A stretch of 6,835 nucleotides of DNA from NCBI GenBank assembly GCA_017389885.1, contig JAFPDR010000175.1:1-6835 (forward strand), given 5' to 3'. The position numbers and the translations under genes are program-made. The stretch's first letter is position 1. The number at the start of each line of letters is the position of its first letter. The DNA is from Kiritimatiellia bacterium. GTDB taxonomy: Bacteria > Verrucomicrobiota > Kiritimatiellia > RFP12 > UBA1067. This document shows positions 1 through 6,460 of the stretch, in pieces. The notes beneath the pieces were generated by a model. It ran no database searches. It worked only from the letters and a program-made list of their open reading frames with translations, and was not told the origin of the DNA.

Positions 1-1526
1 GCAGACTCGTCCCCCGGTTTCACCTTCCGCGGCTTCTCGTACGGAGACGTCTCGTCGTACTCCAGGTTCCATCCGTGGAACTCGCCGTAGGAGTGGTATG
101 TCCAGAGGTCGACGTACCTGTCGCAGATGTCGCTCACGTCGGCAAGCCAGCGATCGCCGCCCGGCATGCGACGCATAACCGAGAACTCGCCGACAAAATA
201 GCGTGCGCCGTATTTCTCGGCGAACGGCAGGCACTGACTGAAGACGGCCTCTAGCTTCGCCTTGTCCCAGCTGTCACCCTTGAAGACCGAGATGCCCGGA
301 TAGGCCTGCCCCGGCTTGGAGAGATCGAGATTCCTGCCAAGCACCTGATAGTGCGTGTAGGCGAGCGGCGAATAGAAATGAAGCTCGTACCAGACGTCCT
401 TGAACGGGAACGGACGCATATAGGCGAGCGCGTAGTCATGCGGACTTCCGCCCGCGTCGGCGGTCGCGACTATCGGACGGTCCGGGTCGATCGCGCGTAT
501 CCGCTTGATCGCCTCGTACTCCAGCTGCCAGTAGGTGTACTTGTCGCCAGGGTTTCCGAACAGCCCCTGGAACGGCTCGTTGAGAAGTCCGAACGCCCAG
601 ACGTCGTCGCGCCCCTTGAAATGCCGGGCCAGCTTCTCCCATCCCTGAAGATAGGCATCCTTCATCGCATCGTCGTTGAAGATCGCGTACTTCTTTCGGT
701 TGCCCTTCCCGCCCGGCGCGGCAGGGGCGAAGATCACGCGGACGTTGCGCTCCTTCAGCACCCTTAGGTTCGCCTCGAGCTTCGCGTAGTCGTCCTTGAG
801 CGGCTGGAAGCGCGACATGCGCACGAGATTGCAGCCCCAGTCGGCGATCTTGGAAAAGTCCTCGGGCTTGAACGACCAGATGGCGACGGTGCCGCGGTAC
901 TTCTTCCCGTCAATCCACTTTTTCGAATACGCGCACCTGTAGTTGGCCGGTATCGTCGCGCCGGCCTTTTCGACAACTTCGTCCATGAAGGGACGCTTCG
1001 GGATCTCAAGACGCCAGTCCTTCACATAGAGATCGCCGGAGGCGAGCGAGGCGGAGAGAAACGCGCCCGCCCGACTCAGGTCGTCGTTCGGTCCGATGTA
1101 CAGCCGCTCGCGGTGTTCGACCCAGCCGTCCGTCGTGCCGCCCTCGGGCAGACCCAGCCGCGGCCATATCCACGTGGCGTATTCCGGGTTCTCGCGCCAC
1201 CAGCTGAGGCAGACGGGCCGGAAAGGCTCCTGCGCCGCGCCCGCCACCTGCCGCCCTCCGTCAATCCTGTAGACGAACACAAAGTCGAACTCCTCGCCGC
1301 GGAAACGCTCGAGGTCCACTTTCGGCCAGTTCATGCGTCCCGCCTTTTCCGGCGCGCCGCCGCCGAGCTTCAGGATCTTCTCGCCGTCGCTGTCGACCCA
1401 CTCGGCGAGCGTCCCTTTCTGGAGAAGGCCGCCGCCCTCGCGAATCAGCGAAAACGTCCGCGGCGCATCAGCCGCGGAGACCGTGCCGGCGCACAGCAGA
1501 AATCCGAATGCCAGGACTCGTTTCAT
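1..1526 (-). CDS. Secreted GH5-type glycoside hydrolase, C-terminus cut by window edge
   Basis: Partial gene: 508 codons are readable and no stop is reached. The start ATG (1524-1526) follows an SD 6 nt upstream and opens a good signal peptide (MKRVLAFGFLLCAGTVSA, then AD), so the protein is probably exported. Residues about 20-180 form a beta-rich, Trp-rich region that looks like a non-catalytic, possibly carbohydrate-binding module. Residues about 205-490 look like a GH5 (cellulase superfamily) TIM barrel: WGCNLVRM with Arg236, GLLNEP with the likely acid/base Glu317, ELHFYSP with His383 and Tyr385, YFVGEF with the likely nucleophile Glu447, and WTYHSY with Trp475. Known GH5 enzymes are retaining beta-glycanases (cellulase, mannanase and others); the substrate here is not readable. 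Oddity: the usual His after strand 3 is absent, that stretch reading VIFAPAAPGG (264-273). It is the third gene of the apparent operon, 4 bp after the SGNH gene. A catalytically altered member of clan GH-A is the main alternative. Confidence 0.85.
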   Translation of the reverse strand, partial: MKRVLAFGFLLCAGTVSAADAPRTFSLIREGGGLLQKGTLAEWVDSDGEKILKLGGGAPEKAGRMNWPKVDLERFRGEEFDFVFVYRIDGGRQVAGAAQEPFRPVCLSWWRENPEYATWIWPRLGLPEGGTTDGWVEHRERLYIGPNDDLSRAGAFLSASLASGDLYVKDWRLEIPKRPFMDEVVEKAGATIPANYRCAYSKKWIDGKKYRGTVAIWSFKPEDFSKIADWGCNLVRMSRFQPLKDDYAKLEANLRVLKERNVRVIFAPAAPGGKGNRKKYAIFNDDAMKDAYLQGWEKLARHFKGRDDVWAFGLLNEPFQGLFGNPGDKYTYWQLEYEAIKRIRAIDPDRPIVATADAGGSPHDYALAYMRPFPFKDVWYELHFYSPLAYTHYQVLGRNLDLSKPGQAYPGISVFKGDSWDKAKLEAVFSQCLPFAEKYGARYFVGEFSVMRRMPGGDRWLADVSDICDRYVDLWTYHSYGEFHGWNLEYDETSPYEKPRKVKPGDES

Positions 1527-1530
1527 GTTT

Positions 1531-4119
1531 CTACCTCAGTATCACCGCGAACGGATTTCCCGTGCCGTCCGAGAACACGAAGTCGCCGACCTTGAGCTCG
1601 TCGCCGACATTGATCGTCAGACCCTTCGCCGGTCGGTCGGTCGCGTTCGGCTCCCAGAAGAAGAGCACGGTCCGTTCAATGCAGGCGGCACCGATTTCCG
1701 CAGCCTGCGCAGGCGCCGCGGCGAGCACGGACGCGACATCGAAGACGGCAGTCGTCCATTCGCCCGCCGCGATGGATTCGTCGGAATATACCGTGAACCG
1801 CCGCGGCTCGAGTCCGTCGGACGTCCGCGCGAAAAGCGCAAGGGCCATCCGCTGCCCCGCGAGCGAGGCCGCGCCCGCAGGAGCGTACAGGTAGCGGACG
1901 GACACGCGTTTCACCGCAGAGAGAGAAACCGGCACGACGCATTCGCCGCGCACGACGGGATAGCGCCATATTCCGCTGTTGGAAACCATCTTTGCGGAGA
2001 TGCAGGGCCTGTTTCTCTCGCCGATGCCGTGTCGCACCTCCATCGCGTAGCTCGATGACTGGAACCTGACGCCGCCGTCCGCCAGCGAGGTGTACGTCCC
2101 GTCGAACACGCCGTTGAGGAACGCCGCGACGGAATCAGAGACGGACGCGTTGCGCTCCGCGAAGCTGACGCGAAGCCCCTCATGGCGGCGCGCCGTGCCG
2201 GTATCCGCGTCATCCAGCGCAAACACGGCCTCGAACTCCGTCGACTCAGACGGGGAATATTCATCATCCGGCTGATACACATCCGTTCCGCCAACGGTCT
2301 TCCATCCCAGGAATGCATGCAGATGACGACGCGCCGCCGGAGGCATCCGCACCGAACCGCCCGGCGCGCATTCCAGCGTGTGAAGCGTCGTCCCGTTCAG
2401 CGCATTGGCGTCGACAAACACGCACTTCACCGTCTTAGGCTGCGCGGGAACGAGTCCGTCGGAATAGACGGCCACGAGATCGATGTCTCGTCCGAGTGCC
2501 GCGACGTCGATCGCGTCGCCCGGACGGTAGACGGTCTTCCCCGCGAGCGACGCGACGGACGGGACCTTCTCGCCGTCGATCCACGCGACGGAATCGGCCT
2601 CGACCCATCCGACGAACGCGCCGTTCGCCGCGCAGTCGGCATGGATGACGGATGCGTCGGGCGCCCTGAGCGGCGCGCCGTATGTCTCCATGCGGTAGAC
2701 GTTGAGCCATTCTAGATGGCGCGGCAGAACCTCCACCCCGCCGAGCGTCCAGTCGTGCACCGCCGCAGACCTGAGCCGCGCATGGCACGAGACTGACCAG
2801 CGGTGCTTCAGCGGCGGGGCCTCGACGGGGCGCGGCGAACGGCGGTACAGATAGATTTCGTTGAAACACGCATTCGCCGCCTTCGCGCGCAGGATCAGGG
2901 AACGGTCCGCGTCCGAATCGCCGAGCACCGCGAGGTTCGCCGTCGCGTCGGTCCATGTCGCGCCGCCGTCGGACGAGTACTGCATGTTCTGCGGACGGCT
3001 CGCGTTGGCGAAGGTCCCGCCGAGCCTGAACGCGCTGGCGCGCACCGTGAGCGCTATCTCCGCGCCGGCGGCCTTCGCGACGAGGTTGTTCGCGTTCGCG
3101 CGATCCACGGTGTCGTGCGGCTCCTCCGCCGTCGACGCGCTGCACGACACGGTCCACGAGGAGGCATCCGCCGCGCCCGCCGCGAGAAGCGCGGACGGCG
3201 CGACGATCTCCGAGCCCTGATAGAGCGAATCCGCGGCGCTGACGGACGGCACGAGGGTCCGCGGAGCCGGCCCTTTCCCGCGGGCGGCCTCAAAAAGCGT
3301 CTCGAGGTCGCGCTGGAAAATGCAGTTCCAGTAGAGATAGCCCTCGTCGTTCACGTGCGGAAACGACTGGCCGAAGTACAGCCAGCGCGTGCCGGCGAGG
3401 CGTCCCGACGGAAGAAGATAGCCCTTGTCGGAATGAAACGTTCCGAACTGCTCGAACCACGTCTGCTCCCACTTCCATCCGTCGGAAAACGGGATGCCGT
3501 AGGCGGCGAGAAGCGGCGTCGACGCGTTCCAGCCGGCGAACTGTCCGCCCACGCCGAGGAACACAACGTCGGCGTATGGATTGACCGTCCACAGCTCGCG
3601 GAGCATCGACTCCACGTGCGGCACCGTGTCGGCATGGGCGTTCCAAATCTCCAGCACGAGGAGATCCGGTGCATAGCGCGCCACCTCGTCCGTGAAGTAG
3701 CCGCGCATGGACATTCCCGTGGCTCCGCCCCAGACGCAGTAGAGCGTATCCACCTTCGCGTCGGGAAGCGCATATTCTCGCTTCGCGTAGCTCTTGATCC
3801 AGTCCGTGACGGCACGCCCGTAGGACATCGGATTTCCGCGCGGCGCGACACCGTCGGAAACGTTGAACGTCGCGCGCGTCGCGTATTCCGTGCCCTGCAC
3901 GGACGCGGCTGCGGCCTTCTGTCCGTAGCCGATGGAATCGCCCACCACCGCCACGAGAATGCGCTCGCCGGCCGCCAATTTCGCGACGAGGTTCTGCATC
4001 GGCACGTAGCCTTGCGGCGAGGGCGGCAGGGAAAGCGTGGCCGCAAACGGATCGACTGCGGCAACCGGGAGGAATGCCGCTGAAACGAGGGCGGCCGCCA
4101 GCATGAAATCAAGGCGCAT
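1531..4119 (-). CDS. Secreted multidomain SGNH/GDSL hydrolase with InlB-type repeats
   Basis: An 862-residue protein with an N-terminal signal peptide (hydrophobic stretch about 6-21). The catalytic module spans about residues 35-285: VVGDSIGYG holds the GDS block with likely nucleophile Ser62, LEIWNAHAD (156-164) resembles the Asn-bearing block III, and FPHVNDEGY (253-261) supplies likely catalytic His255. The canonical Asp three residues before that His is Ser252 here. Family members act as esterases, often deacetylating polysaccharides. Residues about 290-427 form a beta-rich domain. Two InlB B-repeat/Listeria-Bacteroides-like units follow: one around AFVGWVEA (about 490-552), and a clearer one at about 563-633 with FLGWKTVGGTDVYQPDDEYS. 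Residues about 645-862 look like a C-terminal beta-sandwich ending in DGTGNPFAVILR. The ATG at 4117-4119 has GGAG 8 nt upstream. It is the middle gene of the operon. A polysaccharide esterase is likely; an inactive or binding-only homologue is possible because of Ser252. Confidence 0.85.
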   Translation of the reverse strand: MRLDFMLAAALVSAAFLPVAAVDPFAATLSLPPSPQGYVPMQNLVAKLAAGERILVAVVGDSIGYGQKAAAASVQGTEYATRATFNVSDGVAPRGNPMSYGRAVTDWIKSYAKREYALPDAKVDTLYCVWGGATGMSMRGYFTDEVARYAPDLLVLEIWNAHADTVPHVESMLRELWTVNPYADVVFLGVGGQFAGWNASTPLLAAYGIPFSDGWKWEQTWFEQFGTFHSDKGYLLPSGRLAGTRWLYFGQSFPHVNDEGYLYWNCIFQRDLETLFEAARGKGPAPRTLVPSVSAADSLYQGSEIVAPSALLAAGAADASSWTVSCSASTAEEPHDTVDRANANNLVAKAAGAEIALTVRASAFRLGGTFANASRPQNMQYSSDGGATWTDATANLAVLGDSDADRSLILRAKAANACFNEIYLYRRSPRPVEAPPLKHRWSVSCHARLRSAAVHDWTLGGVEVLPRHLEWLNVYRMETYGAPLRAPDASVIHADCAANGAFVGWVEADSVAWIDGEKVPSVASLAGKTVYRPGDAIDVAALGRDIDLVAVYSDGLVPAQPKTVKCVFVDANALNGTTLHTLECAPGGSVRMPPAARRHLHAFLGWKTVGGTDVYQPDDEYSPSESTEFEAVFALDDADTGTARRHEGLRVSFAERNASVSDSVAAFLNGVFDGTYTSLADGGVRFQSSSYAMEVRHGIGERNRPCISAKMVSNSGIWRYPVVRGECVVPVSLSAVKRVSVRYLYAPAGAASLAGQRMALALFARTSDGLEPRRFTVYSDESIAAGEWTTAVFDVASVLAAAPAQAAEIGAACIERTVLFFWEPNATDRPAKGLTINVGDELKVGDFVFSDGTGNPFAVILR
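1533..1537 (-). promoter_or_regulatory. Shine-Dalgarno of the GH5 gene inside the SGNH gene end
   Basis: Minus-strand GAGGT lies 6 nt before the ATG at 1526. It spans the last Leu and Arg codons and the stop of the SGNH gene (CTG AGG TAG). This placement, with only four bases between the genes, suggests translational coupling: ribosomes finishing the SGNH gene are already over the next start. Coupling is an inference. Confidence 0.7.
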
Positions 4120-4127
4120 CGTATTTT

Positions 4128-4131
4128 CTCC
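4128..4131 (-). promoter_or_regulatory. Shine-Dalgarno of the SGNH gene
   Basis: Minus-strand GGAG, in the context GGAGAAAATACG, lies 8 nt before the ATG at 4119. It sits in the 15-bp gap after the LRR gene stop, which supports this start and an operon arrangement. Confidence 0.7.
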
Positions 4132-4134
4132 GCA

Positions 4135-6252
4135 TCACCTGAGGATGATCGCAAGGCCCACCGTGCCGTCGAACAGCACGAGTTTCCGCATCGCGAGGTT
4201 CTCGACGCTTTCGGAAACGCAGCCGCGGGCCCATGTCGACGATGTCTTGTTCAGCACGCCGTTCTCGCACAGCGCGGCCCATTCTTTCCTGAACTTCCAC
4301 GGCACGTGCGTCACGACCGCCTGCGTGTCGGACGGCCTGTCGGCAAGCGGGCGCGCGCCGTTGAATATGCCGTCAACCTGCGCGGGCGGCGCGCCGAGGA
4401 ACTTCACCGCCTGCAGGTGCGTGAGGTTCGCGAGAAGGTTCGTGGACACCGCCGAGAGGGAGGCCGAGAAAACGACGGACGTGAGCGACGAGCAGTTTTC
4501 GAACGGTCGTCCGCCGACGGCGGAAAACCCGGAGAGATCTATCTCCGTCAGCGCCGAGCACCCCGCGAGCACGCGCTCGGCGGTGAACTGCGCGCCGGTC
4601 GTCGCCGCGTCGAAATACATGTTTGTCAGCCACATGCACGACTGGAAAGCCCCGTTCGAATAACCTCCGCCGATCGTCTTCAGCACCGGACCGAACGTGG
4701 CGGAACCGATGCCGCTTCTCTGGAATGCGCCCGGACCGATATCCGCCGCGCCGGCGAGATGCAGATCCTGCTGAGCGGGAACGCCTCTGAACGCATTTTC
4801 ACCGACTGACGCCACCGTGTCGGGCAGGTACGGCGACACGGCGGCAAGAGAAACGCACCCGTCGAACGCGCCCGAGCCGACCGCGAGCAGATCGTCGGGA
4901 AGCACGACCGAAAACAGCTCCTCGCGGCCCGCCAGCGCGCGGGGGCCGATTTCCGTGATGCGGAGTGCGGCTCCGAAGGCGTCCGTGACGGATGTCGAGA
5001 GGTCGAGCTCGCCGTGTTCGGGCGCGACGGACACCTCGCCCAGCGTCACCATGCGGCCGAGCAGCGACGCCGCGAACGTCCAGCCCTGCGACGCGCTCGT
5101 CAGCGTTCCGTCCGCGTAGATCCAGTCGCCCGTCTCGCCCGTTCCGCCATCCGCTTCGTAGACGAGGTATACCTTGCGCGTCCAGCCATCGCCGATGTAG
5201 TCCGACTTGAGTTCGGAGTCGATATCGTTGATCTCTCCTCCTTCGCAGTACTGCGCCCAGGAGCTCTTCTGCGCCTCCGGCACGACGATCATAAGACTGC
5301 CGGAATTGTAGTAGACCGCCCACTGGTTGCCCTTGGCTCCTTCGCTCGGATAGTCGAGCGCGCTGAATATGGCTTCGGCGCATTGCGGCGCGGCGCCGGT
5401 GAACCTGATTGTGGCGAGCGCGCCGAGATACTGGAAAAACTGCGGGTCCACGCTTCTGACATCCTCAGAAAAAACGAGCGTCGTGACGCCCGTGTTTTTT
5501 GCGCCGTACCACGGTCGCCCGCCGAAGACGGAAAAGCCCGTGAGATCGACCGTTCCTTCCATCGCCGTGCACTTCTCGAAAACGCACGAACCGTTCGATC
5601 CGCCGAGATCGCCGCCCGACATTTCGGACGAGAACGATACGCCGGCGAGCGCGGCGCAGTCCTTGAAGCATCCCATCGCCCATCCGCCGACGAGCGTCTT
5701 GAGCGCAGGCCCGAACGCGGCGGACATGACGCCGGAGGAGGCGAAGCACAGTTTCGGCACGACCGCGACGTTCTCGAGCATCAGCGGCTGCGCCGCGGGT
5801 ACGCCCTGGAAGGCGCGCTCGCCGAGTGTCGTCACCGAATCGGGCAGGTACGGCGTGACGGACGCGAGCGCGGTGCATCCGTTGAACGCATCGGCCGCTA
5901 TTTCCGAAATGGAATCTTCCGGCAGAACGAGAGCGGAAAGGCCGACGCGTCCGGCGCATTCCGAAAACTTCGTGTCCAGAACCGATACCGTGTACCCGCC
6001 AGACACCGGCTTGGAAAAATCGAGTGTCGCCCCCGCGTCGGGCCAGGCCGTGCAGCCGCCGACCGTGAGCGCCACTCCGTCCGCAGTCGCGGCGAACGTC
6101 CAGCCCCCGTCTGTGAGCGTCCCCGCATCGGTGTCGAACGTCCAGTCCGCCGCGTATGCCGACGGCATAACTAAACCCAGCCAGGCGACCGCGGCGAAAG
6201 CGACGGCCGGCGACGGCGAAGTCGCGATTACGCTCAAGACTGCTCTGTTCAT
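4135..6252 (-). CDS. Secreted BspA-like leucine-rich-repeat protein, internally duplicated
   Basis: A 705-residue protein with a signal peptide (hydrophobic 16-30, likely cleavage after SAYA at 34). The body carries BspA/Treponema-type LRR (LRR_5) signatures: ADAFNGCTALASV, ERAFQGV, GAFDGCVSLAAV, ENAFRGV, VLAGCSALTEIDLSGF. Such repeats usually mediate binding to proteins or surfaces; no enzymatic motif is visible. The sequence is two related halves. GWTFAA at 50 and 390, GCTALASVTPYLPDSV at 125 and its match at 465, and FGPALKT at 180 and FGPVLKT at 520 are all 340 residues apart. VDLTGFSVFGGRPW (235) pairs with IDLSGFSAVGGRPF (571). The start is supported by a perfect GGAGGT 6 nt upstream. 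The protein ends DGTVGLAIILR, resembling the end of the SGNH protein. It is the first gene of the operon, 15 bp before the SGNH gene. A role in adhesion or in holding the enzymes near substrate is inference; the ligand is unknown. Confidence 0.85.
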   Translation of the reverse strand: MNRAVLSVIATSPSPAVAFAAVAWLGLVMPSAYAADWTFDTDAGTLTDGGWTFAATADGVALTVGGCTAWPDAGATLDFSKPVSGGYTVSVLDTKFSECAGRVGLSALVLPEDSISEIAADAFNGCTALASVTPYLPDSVTTLGERAFQGVPAAQPLMLENVAVVPKLCFASSGVMSAAFGPALKTLVGGWAMGCFKDCAALAGVSFSSEMSGGDLGGSNGSCVFEKCTAMEGTVDLTGFSVFGGRPWYGAKNTGVTTLVFSEDVRSVDPQFFQYLGALATIRFTGAAPQCAEAIFSALDYPSEGAKGNQWAVYYNSGSLMIVVPEAQKSSWAQYCEGGEINDIDSELKSDYIGDGWTRKVYLVYEADGGTGETGDWIYADGTLTSASQGWTFAASLLGRMVTLGEVSVAPEHGELDLSTSVTDAFGAALRITEIGPRALAGREELFSVVLPDDLLAVGSGAFDGCVSLAAVSPYLPDTVASVGENAFRGVPAQQDLHLAGAADIGPGAFQRSGIGSATFGPVLKTIGGGYSNGAFQSCMWLTNMYFDAATTGAQFTAERVLAGCSALTEIDLSGFSAVGGRPFENCSSLTSVVFSASLSAVSTNLLANLTHLQAVKFLGAPPAQVDGIFNGARPLADRPSDTQAVVTHVPWKFRKEWAALCENGVLNKTSSTWARGCVSESVENLAMRKLVLFDGTVGLAIILR
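4255..5085 (-). repeat. LRR protein internal duplication, copy 2
   Basis: Encodes about residues 390-666. DNA similarity to copy 1 persists: the plus-strand bases tcgggcaggtacggcg occur at 4820-4835 and again at 5840-5855, exactly 1020 bp apart. The short linker between copies (about 341-389) includes VYLVYEADGGTGETGDW. The copies have diverged clearly at protein level, so the duplication is not recent. Confidence 0.8.
5233..6105 (-). repeat. LRR protein internal duplication, copy 1
   Basis: Encodes about residues 50-340 of the LRR protein. It matches copy 2 at a constant 340-residue offset from the GWTFAA motif to the FGPxLKT motif. The offset then drifts to about 326 by the WAQYCEGG/WAALCENG motif through small indels. 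Confidence 0.8.
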
Positions 6253-6258
6253 GCTTTT

Positions 6259-6264
6259 ACCTCC
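6259..6264 (-). promoter_or_regulatory. Strong Shine-Dalgarno of the LRR gene
   Basis: Minus-strand GGAGGT lies 6 nt before the ATG at 6252. It is a full consensus SD and fixes the start of the first operon gene. Confidence 0.85.
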
Positions 6265-6270
6265 GTATTG

Positions 6271-6291
6271 TGTCAGTGGCTCGCCAGGACA
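6271..6291 (-). promoter_or_regulatory. Leader hairpin next to the LRR gene SD
   Basis: On the plus strand this reads TGTC-ag-TGGC-tc-GCCA-g-GACA, an interrupted inverted repeat. In the RNA it would be a stem of 4 plus 3-4 pairs with an asymmetric bulge and a small loop, ending 6 nt before the SD. It could influence ribosome access, but it is short and may be fortuitous. Confidence 0.35.
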
Positions 6292-6293
6292 AG

Positions 6294-6306
6294 ACCGGTT
6301 TCCGGT
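6294..6306 (-). promoter_or_regulatory. Leader hairpin ACCGG-AAA-CCGGT
   Basis: A perfect 5-bp inverted repeat with a 3-nt loop, two bases upstream of the second hairpin. With the predicted promoter it would lie in the first third of the leader RNA. No known riboswitch was recognised, and neither hairpin is followed by a U-run. Confidence 0.35.
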
Positions 6307-6320
6307 TTGCGGCTGTCACG

Positions 6321-6355
6321 CGAATAGAATAGCATTTGCGGTGTCAACATCTCAA
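6321..6355 (-). promoter_or_regulatory. Predicted sigma-70-type promoter of the three-gene operon
   Basis: Two overlapping readings exist on the minus strand. One pairs TTGAGA (6350-6355) with TATTCT (6326-6331) at 18 bp, with TGC directly before the -10, giving an extended -10. The other pairs a perfect TTGACA (6342-6347) with TATTCG (6321-6326) at a short 15 bp. Either gives a leader of about 60-70 nt. This is an AT-richer patch in GC-rich surroundings. The call is from consensus alone. Confidence 0.5.
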
Positions 6356-6372
6356 CCCCTCACGTGAGGGGT
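6355..6372. promoter_or_regulatory. Perfect 18-bp palindrome, candidate operator
   Basis: ACCCCTCACGTGAGGGGT is fully self-complementary and centred on CACGTG. It shares one base with the TTGAGA -35 option and lies just upstream of TTGACA, where regulators of transcription start often bind. As RNA it could fold into a 7-bp stem with an ACGT loop, but no T-run follows on either strand, so a terminator for the transposase gene is less likely. The binding protein is unknown. Confidence 0.55.
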
Positions 6373-6432
6373 GTGGAGGAACGCCCGCAGGCAGGGTGCA
6401 ACGAGATATTTATGCAGAGTCAAAGGGTTTTA

Positions 6433-6459
6433 GCCGCAGAGGACGCAAAGGACGCAGAG
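6433..6459. repeat. Three 9-nt repeat units (consensus gacgcaRag)
   Basis: Plus strand gccgcagag, gacgcaaag, gacgcagag in direct succession, preceded by ttttta-like sequence (gggtttta). From memory, similar 9-nt-period GC-rich intergenic strings occur in many environmental bacterial genomes; I know no agreed name or function. The array ends one base from the transposase stop codon, so it may be part of the element end, its target site, or an unrelated dispersed repeat. Confidence 0.6.
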
Positions 6460-6460
6460 C

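Larger units (their letters stand above)
6253..6460. other. Intergenic region between transposase and operon
   Basis: 208 bp holding, from right to left, the 9-nt repeat array, an unassigned stretch (6373-6432, including AT-rich gagatatttatgc), the palindrome, the predicted promoter, the two leader hairpins and the SD. I see no convincing small gene or tRNA in it. Confidence 0.6.

Noticed and set aside
1494..1526. GH5 protein as a lipoprotein because of Cys12 in its signal peptide
   Set aside because: The residue before the Cys is Leu, not Gly, Ala or Ser, and a normal signal-peptidase I site (VSA-AD) follows.
1333..2058. Plus-strand open frame spanning the GH5/SGNH junction
   Set aside because: It overlaps two convincing minus-strand genes, and its composition is typical of a shadow frame.
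2803..4083. Plus-strand open frame of 426 codons
   Set aside because: It is antisense to the well-supported SGNH gene, its translation is dominated by Arg, Ala and Val with no recognisable domain, and long antisense frames are expected in GC-rich coding DNA.
5014..6174. Plus-strand open frame of 386 codons
   Set aside because: It is opposite the LRR gene, Arg-rich and motif-free, with no SD; it reflects codon bias of the real gene.
6355..6372. Palindrome as an intrinsic terminator of the transposase gene
   Set aside because: The stem is GC-rich, but TGAGATGTTG follows on the minus strand with no T-run, and the position against the -35 box fits an operator better.
6433..6459. CRISPR array
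   Set aside because: The 9-nt units are contiguous, without spacers, and far too short for CRISPR repeats.
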